Assembly: GCA_949317995.1 (NCBI GenBank)
Contig: OX439041.1
Location: 6,646,001-6,710,000, forward strand
Length of the DNA stretch: 64,000 nt
From: Acholoe squamosa
Lineage: Eukaryota > Annelida > Polychaeta > Phyllodocida > Polynoidae
Direction: 5' to 3'
In this document: piece after piece, positions 55,801-64,000 of the stretch
How the letters are laid out: each line of letters opens with the position of its first letter
Numbering within the stretch: position 1 is the first letter of the stretch
The notes under the pieces: generated by a model
Seen by the model: only the letters and a program-made list of their open reading frames with translations
What the model was told of the DNA's origin: nothing
Databases searched by the model: none
Translations under genes and position numbers: made by a program

Positions 55801-57977
55801 GCATCATGATGACTGTGATTGGTGCATCATGATAACTGTGATTGGTGCATCATGATGACTATGATTGGTGCATTATGATGACTGTGATTGGTGCATCATG
55901 ATGATTGTGATTGGTGCAACATGATGACTGTGATTGGTGCATCATGATGACTGATTATTGCATCATGATGACTTTGATTGGTGCATCATGATGACTATGA
56001 TAGTGCATCATGATGACTGTGATTAGTGCATCATGATGACTGTGATTGGTGCATCATGATGACTGTGATTGGTGCATCATGATGACTGTGATTGGTGCAT
56101 CATGATGACTGATTATTACATCATGATGACTGTGATTGGTGCATCATGATGACTGTGATTGGTGCATCATGATGACTGTGATTGGTGCATCATGATGACA
56201 GTGATTGGTGCATCATGATGACTGATTATTACATCATGATGGCTATGATTGGTGCATCATGATGACTATGATTGGTGCATCATGATGACTGTGATTGGTG
56301 CATCATGATGGATATGATTATTGCATCATGATGAATATGATTGGTGCATCATGATGACTATGATTGGTGCATCATGATGACTATGATTGGTGCATCATGA
56401 TGACTATGATTAGTGCATCATGATGATTGTGATTGGTGCATCATGATGACTATGATTGGTGCATCATGATGACTGTGATTTGTGCATCATGATGACTATG
56501 ATTGGTGCATCATGATGACTGTGATTGGTGCATCATGATGACTGATTATTGCATCATGATGACTGTGGTTGGTGCATCATGATGACTATGATTGGTGCAT
56601 CATGATGACTGTGATTGGTGCATCATGATGACTGATTATTGCATCATGATTACTGTGATTGGTGCATCATGATGACTGTGATTGGTGCATCATGATGACA
56701 GTGGTTGGTGCACCAAGATGACTGTGATTGGTGCATCATGATGACTGTGATTGGTGCACCATGATGACTGTGATTGGTGCATCATGATGACTGTGATTGG
56801 TGCATCATGATGACTGATTATTGCATCATGATGACAGTGATTGGTGCATCATGATGACTATGACTGGTGCATCATGATGACTGTGATTGGTGCATCATGA
56901 TGACTGTGATTGGTGCATCATGATGACAGTGGTTGGTGCATCATGATGACTGTGATTGGTGCATCATGATGACTATGATTGGTGCATCATGATGACAGTG
57001 ATTGGTGCATCATGATGACTATGACTGGTGCATCATGATGACTGTGATTAGTGCATCATGATGACAGTGATTGGTGCATCATGATGACTATGACTGGTGC
57101 ATCATGATGACTGTGATTGGTGCATCATGATGACTGTGATTGGTGCATCATGATGACTATGATTGGTGCATCATGATGACTATGATTGGTGCATCATGAT
57201 GACTGTGATTGGTGCATCATGATGGCTATGATTGGTGCATCATGATGACTGTGATTGGTGCATCATGATGACTGTGATTGGTGCATCATGATGACTATGA
57301 TTGGTGCATCATGATGACTGTGATTGGTGCATCATGATGGCTATGATTGGCGCATCATGATGACTATCATTGGTGCATCATGATGACTGTGATTGGTGCA
57401 TCATGATGACTGTCATTGGTGCATCAAGATGACTGATTATTGCATCATGATGACTATGATTAGTGCATCATGATGACAGTGATTGGTGCATCATGATGAC
57501 TATGATTAGTGCATCATGATGATTGTGATTGGTGCATCATGATGACAGTGATTTGTGCATCATGATGACTATGATTGGTGCATCATGATGACTGTGATTG
57601 GTGCATCATGATGACTATGATTGGTGCATCATGATAACTGTGATTGGTGCATCATGATGACTGTGATTGGTGCATCATGATGACTATGTGGTGCATCATG
57701 ATGACTGTGATTGGTGCATCATGATGACTGTGATTGGTGCATCATGATGACTGTGATTGGTGAATCATGATGACAGTGATTGGTGCATCATGATGACTGT
57801 GATTGGTGCATCATGATGACTATGATTGGTGCATCATGATGACTATGATTGGTGCATCATGATGACTATGATTGGTGCATCATGATGACTATGATTGGTG
57901 CATCATGATGACTATGATTGGTGCATCATGATGACTGTGATTGGTGCATCATGATGACTATGATTAGTGCATCATGA
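52893..57977 (+). repeat. 23-bp minisatellite, long array
   Basis: About 5.1 kb, roughly 220 units of the monomer seen at 45400-46291, including shortened TGATTGGTGCATCATGATGTC units and sub-blocks that recur in the same order, a sign of higher-order amplification. Confidence 0.95.
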
Positions 57978-58415
57978 CGCCCTTGACATATTACACTTGA
58001 GGGATGGTGCGGCTCTTATAGTATCAAGAGTCAAAACATTGATGCTTTATGATGACCGTAATTGGTGCATCATCACTACTAAGATCAGTGACAACTATGA
58101 TTATTGCATCATGATGAGGTGGTTGAAGTGTCAATTAAGAGTCAAAACATCATTGTTCTTCTGTGTCAGGAAAGGTCCGGAGCCATGCAAATCAGATCTT
58201 GAGCTGCTATTGCAGAAATTGGTCGTTTTTTATCAATATTGTTTGCTACTTTAAAAACCTGTGTATAGGAAGTTAAAAACGTTGCTAAACAGAACAGTTT
58301 TATTACGTTAAAGTTGCATTTATTTTGAAGGTAATAAAAATAGTTTTTTTCATCCAAACGTTCAATTTTTCGGTAATTCTAAATATATACTGTAGAGGTC
58401 GGCGGAAAATGTCCT

Positions 58416-58486
58416 GGAGAAACCAGGAGTCGAACCCGGGACCCTCCAACCTGCAGGCGGAAGCTCTACCGCTGAGCTACTTCCCC
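58416..58486 (-). tRNA. tRNA-Cys(GCA)-like unit 2
   Basis: Same cloverleaf and A/B boxes as 46734-46804; here the discriminator position reads A. It lies in the duplicated segment, so it is a copy of unit 1. Confidence 0.6.
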
Positions 58487-59134
58487 GTCTGACATTCTCT
58501 ACCTTCCACCTACATCTGGATCAGTATAATACACAAGGGGGGCAGCTTATACCGGCTGACCAGCCCCTGAGGGCTGGTGCAACCGGAACAGGGCAGATGG
58601 CCTACCGCCATGGACTTACAGCCAGAGCTGGCCCCTACACTCCTCCCAACCAGCTTCAAGCATTCCTCCCAACCAGATCGGTTGGGCTTTATCAAGTAGT
58701 GTGAGGCACTCCTGACTTCCCAGTTGACCTACCAGTACACAGTACTGCCAGGGTCAAAGCGTATCTGTATTATACCGTTCCAGGCACCTACACCTGGATT
58801 GGTATGACACACACGTAGGGGGGAGCTACCACCGGATGCCAACCCCTGGGGGCTGGGATCTCCAGAAACGGGGCTGCTGGCCTTACGGCAGAGCTGGCCC
58901 CTACACTCCTCCCTACCAGATTCAATATAGGGTTCAGTACCCTATAGGTACCAGATACCCGGGACTAGTACTGAGTTGTGCCCAACCACCTGTTTCAAAG
59001 TCTCCCAGTACTAGCAAATTAAATCATCATTCGTGTCATACCAGCCCAGGTACCGAGTTCTCGTAGTCCCCCCTCACAAGGGTCAGGATTAACTCCGTTT
59101 CTCCACCAGTGTAGAGGTCGGCGGAAAATGTCCT

Positions 59135-59205
59135 GGAGAAACTGGGAGTCGAACCCGGGACCCTCCAACCTGCAGGCGGAAGCTCTACTGCTGAGCTACT
59201 TCCCC
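59135..59205 (-). tRNA. tRNA-Cys(GCA)-like unit 3
   Basis: Same family, with an altered A box (TAGCTCAGCAG) and T-arm change (CCCAG). The upstream CCTACATCTGGATCGGTATA block is shared with the other units and with a partial copy at about 58788-58860. Confidence 0.55.
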
Positions 59206-59209
59206 GTCT

Positions 59210-61629
59210 GACATTCTCTACCTTCCACCTACATCTGGATCGGTATAATACGCAAGGGGGCAGCTTATACCGGCTGACCAGCCCCTGAGGGCTGGTGCAA
59301 CTGGAATGGACAGATGGCCTACTGCCATGCATGGATTACAGCCAGAGCTGGCCCCTACACTACTAAGTAATAGTAGCATATGCAAAAGTTGAAAGAAAAT
59401 AGAAGAAAAAAGGAAGAAATGTGTGAGGGGAACACTTGTTGTGAGACACTTGTTGTGAGCTGCCTGCGTGAGTTATAACAATGGCACGGTGCCAAAACTG
59501 TGCAGCTCACACAGAGAGAGAATAGCCGGAGAATGTATACTGTTTACGTCCACTGCCTACACCGTAAAAAATATTTTCGAAATAACGGCAAAACCCTTGT
59601 CCCAAAGTAGCCAGAGATCCATCGCCAATTTTTAAAGAGATCCCTTGTACCACCATACTGCCATCTGGGGCTTGATGTAAAAGCTACACTGGTTCACTGC
59701 AATATGATTATGGTGGTTCACAGTTCAGATTTATGAGGATCCCTGGTAGATTCATCAGTTATTTTTTTCAGTGTACCTTTATTTTCTCTATTCATATTTT
59801 TGGGGGAGTGGGTTGGTCGGGCTGTTAGAAGGGCAGGATTTAACTTGAACAGGAGGTGAACTACAGAGGAATGACTGAATACCTGAGTGAGTGACTCCCC
59901 CTCAGAGGGGTTGAATTCTGCCCCCTCCCCGTTCAAGGGGTCAAAAAAACGTTTGACCCCCTCCCCTCAAACCCACTAGCCCCCACCTGTTGTTGAAAAA
60001 ATTATCACTCCCTAAGCAGGAGTTCAAGGGGTTAGATGCCCAGGGTTAGATATCAGGCGTCAGGTGAGACGATGAACTACACATATGACACTTTTATATC
60101 ATTATATCTGTGATAAAATCTGTAACCGGAGACATTGGGCCTGGGGCAGCACAACCTGACATTGATTCACTGATTGACCCTGGATACATTATTAACCAAT
60201 CAGATAATACCTTGTATTGACTGCAGAATCTTTGGGTACATTATGTAACACCTGGTACCCATCATGATGGTTCTTATCAGTGCTTTTCTCGCCAGGTGCC
60301 AGATCAGGCAATGGCCGACCCCGTAGGCCTCCATACTGAGCCCTATATAGATTCTCAATTCATGCAAATATTTAGTCTGAATATCAAATCCTTTGTTCTC
60401 TGTGTTTATGTTTGTAATCATTGCTGAGCAGGTAAGAAAAAAAAGAGACCCCGATTATCCGTCCCTTGATAGTCCGTCATTATAGAGTCTTCACCGATGG
60501 GCCGATTCTGTATTATCACCCACCTGGGGGAGTCAGGTTCCTGTCTGGCATAGTTTAATTTTCAAACAATAGGTGTCTCTGACCTCCCTCTTTCTCTATG
60601 TGTGCTAGTGGTGCCCTCTAGGGTGAGGCCTGTACACTAGGCACACTGGTAACTGACTGTGCAAGGCATTATGGGATATCAGAGATCCGACTATTACACG
60701 GTATCCGTCCAGGATGCAATAATCAGTTTTTAGATCCAACCAACATTTTTCTGCAACAGTGCCGGCCGGCCTATCAATGTCTGACTTACACTAATGTAAT
60801 ATCCCACCTGGCACAAAATGTTTTTAATGTTAGAAAATGACAGTTGTATTCATCCGCGCAGTGATGCACCGCTCAGCCTCCGCGCTGGTTTTGTACTTTT
60901 CGTACGGGGAATACGATCTAACTATAAATTTACATTTTTAAGCCTCTAATAACCTGAAATTTCTCTATTATATCTAAGTATTTTAAATTCTAATATGATT
61001 ATGTGTAGAGGGAGGGTTTTAGTTCACATGCTGTGTCGTCTTGTTACGGGACTATGTTTTTACCGGTAGATGTTACGTGTTTGGCTCTTTGATTTTCGTA
61101 CTTTTCTTCGTTTTTTTTTTATATTTTATATATAGAATTTAATCGTCTTATTAATCACTTTGAACATACATTTCTCATTACATTCAAATAAAAGAAACAC
61201 AAATTCAGTTTTTTTTTTTAATGAACTCGAACGTCTTAATCTTTATTTTGGAAATGAGGCTGTTGACCCATTTAGAAATTGAAAGTGAACATGACAAGAT
61301 AGCGACGCCCTGTTGCGCATGTGAGACTGTTATTAATCTTCATTCATCGGCGGGATTTTTGGAGAAACATTTACATTGGACTGCCTGTTGGAACTAACAT
61401 TATAATTCACATTCAAATGGATATTGCCTGTAATGCTCGCCCCAGCGAACATGCCGGTAGTCGCAGCAGCAAATCAATCAAAAGAGACCGCTGGGCCCGA
61501 AGCACCTTCCCTGGCCTCCCCCCTCCTCGTCCCGGCTGCAGTACCACGGGGCCAGGCGGGCTCCTCATCGCCATGGCTTTTGACGATGGTGGAGCTTGGA
61601 TCATTCCAAACATGGTGGAAGGATTTTCT
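59210..61629. other. Intergenic, no convincing gene
   Basis: Contains the third copy of the CCCCCTCCC / TTATCACTCC repeat (about 59895-60015) and otherwise unremarkable AT-rich sequence. A Pro/Gly-rich plus-strand ORF (61424-61693) overlaps the Crypton 3' end and has no domain; I treat it as doubtful. Confidence 0.45.
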
Positions 61630-63318
61630 TCATGGCTGGAGTATCAGGATAGAACTCATGGCTCGCTGCTGGGCGCGTGAAGCAGTGGAATAATTGTTCA
61701 GAGACTGTACATTTTTGTGGCCACTGAGCTGCTGCATGAGGGTTGGAGGTACGTTGCTTTGGATCAGCTTCTCACAGGATGTCTTACGTATGGTGTGATT
61801 CGTCTTCTTGCCAGGTATGTTAGCCATTTTACAGGAATCACTTACAATTTTTCTCATGGTGTTGATCCCCATAGGGACTGCTGCATAACATATTGCATCA
61901 GTTATCTTAGCATTATTTTTCACTGTCAGGTAGAAGGGGGCGGGGTCTTCCAACATGCTGGCAGGCCGACGTGCTGGAAAAAGCTTGTATAGCTGCACTG
62001 GACATCTTTCACAGTGTTTGGTCTCATAGATTCTGGGCTGCATACCAATGGCTCTATTTCCGGTCTTTGTGCATCTTTCTGTGAACTCTAACTAACAGGT
62101 TCCATCAGCCTCAGTTGACATCTCTACGTCTCCCCAAAGCATTTGTTTACTTTTGTGTGATCTTCTTAGTCCAAAACCAACACCCAAAATCCAATATAGG
62201 GTATTCTGTAGGGAACAGGGGGTGGAGGTGCCAAAAACATCATTATTCCAAAGTGCTTCAATCTCATCGTCATCCAAAGATTCTGCCCTGTTAGGTTTAT
62301 TTCCAAGACCCTGACCTTTTAGTTGGATATGTTTAGAGTTCAGTACTCCATGAGACATCTTGAATTCCTTGTCTTTCATTATGTCCCATTGATAATCTGC
62401 TTCGCTGAGGTGTCTAAAATTGAAAATAAATACACACATAAATTAGGCAAAATTTCAGATTTTTTTGTAACTTCTTCCTATTTTTCCCATCACTTCTCTA
62501 CTAATATTTTGCGTGTCTGGTACATAACAAATTAAAAATATATATACAAAAATTTAAAATAATAACTATACAAAACTAAATGACCATGGTGTACGCGGTG
62601 GTCTATTTCTTACTTTGTGGTAAATTTTCCATATATTCCTGGCCTGCTGAGGTGATACAAAAAAAAATGTATTTACCTTGCTATAGCTCTGTGGATCGCA
62701 GTGAGAGTGTCGGGTTCATGATCTGTACCGTCTGGCTTCTTCTTCTGCAGTATATAGTTGGCTATAAATTGGTCTAGTTCAGAACCCATAATAGATTCTA
62801 TGGCCCTTTCCTCCTGACATGCCTCTGACAGCCAATGCTGTGACAACCTGTGATATAAATAAGACCCATGAAATAACTTTTAACACTTTAAAAATTAATT
62901 TCTATAAATATTTTCACAAAGCCAATTAAATTACGATATAATTGCGATATTTACATCGTCAATATATTATTTTTGCAATATTTACGTCGTCAAACTCCTC
63001 AATGCACTTAATATCGCTCACCTGCGTCGTCTTCTTTACAGTGTTGACATTCTTTGACGACTTGATGAAATCTTTTAACTCCAATACAGACTTCATTTCA
63101 ACCATAGGTTTCTTCAACTCCCTTTCCCAGTCACCAGACTCGTCAGTTTTTGATCGTTTCTTCGTCATTCTAGCCATTGACGAGCATGTAAAATCGTTGT
63201 CGTCTGCTGCTTCAATATATGCTTGAACAGCGGTATTGACGTCGATTGAACCAAAATCAATGGTGGAAATATCAAAGGAACCTACATCCAGCTCGTCAGA
63301 TACTTGGGGGGTCGTCAT
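61630..63318 (-). pseudogene. Crypton-type tyrosine recombinase gene (DUF3504-like), split and interrupted
   Basis: Three exons can be read. Exon 1 is 63318-62986 (acidic N-terminus with an MTKKRSK basic patch), donor GTAAAT. Exon 2 is 62837-62677 (SELDQFIANYILQKKKPDG, acidic PDTL helix), acceptor CACAG, donor GTAAAT. Exon 3 is 62413-61630, acceptor TTTTAG, with reading phase preserved across the 2/3 junction. Exon 3 has the recombinase core: Arg in GVGFGLRRS, WGDVE, Lys in TERCTKTG, CPVQLYK, HTIRKTSCEKL, LSGHKN and Tyr in SLNNYS, so the R-K-H-x-x-R-H-Y set is complete. A TAG at 62092-62094 interrupts exon 3. This domain is shared with Crypton transposons and with Crypton-derived host genes such as QRICH1 and ZMYM2. 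The stop suggests a dead copy. Confidence 0.8.
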
Positions 63319-63409
63319 TTCGACAGATTGCTGTATTGGTGGTCGTCAGTTGCCATTTCAATCCAAATCGGCCACGAGCGCTCCCTCTATGATGTTTGGG
63401 ACTACTTTT

Positions 63410-63535
63410 TCCCAAAGCGAGGCTGCAGTGGTGAATCGGCCCACTGTGGTGGATCGGCACATGTTACGCCACTGGGTGTGTGTGGATCAGCCCTGCAATG
63501 CTATCTCTATGGGAAGAAGTCATTGACATAAAATA
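63410..63535 (+). repeat. Block shared with the composite foldback repeats
   Basis: GAGGCTGCAGTGG through CATAAAATAAAA matches 6812-6931 and, inverted, 9897-10020. It lies about 90-215 bp upstream of the Crypton ATG, so it may belong to the Crypton's 5' end. A piece like the other end of the foldback (ACTAAATGACCATGGTGTAC) is at 62575-62594. Confidence 0.65.
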
Positions 63536-64000
63536 AAATTTAAAACGTTTTTACAAAGATTGAAACGCTGGGTAAAACAAATGTTACAAATGTTTTATTA
63601 CATTCAAAAGGTTTTTTTAATGAACAATACACTTGTTTTAATCAAAACGTTTCTTTTCATAAGAAAACCGTTTTTCACAAGCATTTTTACCCAAACCTAT
63701 TAAGAACGTTTGCAAACGTTAAAAATACATTTTGGGATGAAATGGAAACAATGGACAAGCCATCTCACAGGTAAAGCAAATGTTCAGGCAAAGCCGATTG
63801 ACAAAAAATGGCCCAATTTTAATTGGTTTTGAGAGAAATAATAGATCAAAATTCACAATTTTTTATGGTAGCTTCCCCAAATTGATATTGTTCAATTTAA
63901 CCGGAAGTGGGTGGAAATGCATCTGGAAGATTTATTCCAGAGTCAACATTGGGAATAAATTGGCTTCGGTGGATTTAGGCATAAACCCATCCGCTGCAAG
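63536..64000. other. Nothing recognised
   Basis: AT-rich sequence with scattered AACGTTT motifs around 63544-63720; no ORF or repeat unit that I can define. Confidence 0.5.

Larger units (their letters stand above)
50317..58653 (+). repeat. Segmental duplication, copy 2
   Basis: Partner of 42811-46971. Differences are sparse substitutions and short indels (for example GGGAACGTAC inserted near 50872), apart from a roughly 4.2-kb longer minisatellite. Confidence 0.9.

Noticed and set aside
45400-57977. Regularly spaced short repeats resembling a CRISPR array
   Set aside because: Units are contiguous 23-bp tandem monomers without unique spacers, in an animal-type genome with no cas genes.
61424-61693. 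90-aa Ala/Pro-rich ORF in a GC-richer patch
   Set aside because: Overlaps the Crypton 3' end on the other strand, has no domain, and could not be tied to a promoter or exon structure.
62090-62115. A tiny intron (GTTAGT..CACAG) that would remove the Crypton stop
   Set aside because: It would be about 18 nt, far too short to splice; the stop is better read as a nonsense codon.

Overview
The window looks like accessory DNA from an animal genome, most likely a marine invertebrate. It contains three Ty3/Gypsy LTR retrotransposons, a Crypton-type tyrosine-recombinase gene with introns, RNA polymerase III tRNA-like repeats, many foldback repeats and long minisatellites. I see no operons, no bacterial features and no convincing ordinary host gene. 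The species cannot be fixed from the sequence alone.

Layout. (1) 1 to about 6,322, minus strand: the 5' part of retrotransposon A (LTR, PBS, gag, and a pol frame that is open to the left edge). (2) About 6,323-11,485: foldback and palindromic repeats, a CRE/NRF1/YY1-like promoter patch, and a decayed env-like fragment. (3) 11,486-22,740, minus strand: complete retrotransposon B, with two 204-bp LTRs that look identical, a TAAG target-site duplication, PBS, PPT, intact gag, intact pol, and a third ORF where env would normally sit. That third ORF encodes zinc fingers plus a full TatD-type metallonuclease. (4) 22,741-24,703: hairpins and repeats. (5) 24,708-40,428, plus strand: complete 15.7-kb retrotransposon C with about 1.35-kb LTRs, a CTTG duplication, gag, pol and an F-protein-like env. 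Its frames are broken only by in-frame stop codons, and it has an antisense ORF between env and the 3' LTR. (6) 40,433-61,600: hairpins, microsatellites, a segmental duplication (about 42.8-47.0 kb and 50.3-58.7 kb) carrying a 23-bp minisatellite that is about 0.9 kb in one copy and 5.1 kb in the other, three tRNA-Cys-like units, and a C-rich/G-rich minisatellite. (7) 61,630-63,318, minus strand: a split Crypton recombinase gene with one in-frame stop.

How the parts fit. In all three retrotransposons pol lies in the -1 frame relative to gag, and the gag UAG stop directly follows a heptamer ending AAAAC. This makes -1 ribosomal frameshifting the likely route to Gag-Pol. Element B is the best candidate for an undescribed system: an apparently intact, young Gypsy element with a helix-hairpin-helix module at the start of Gag, a TatD nuclease ORF downstream of pol, and splice signals that could make a separate mRNA for that nuclease.
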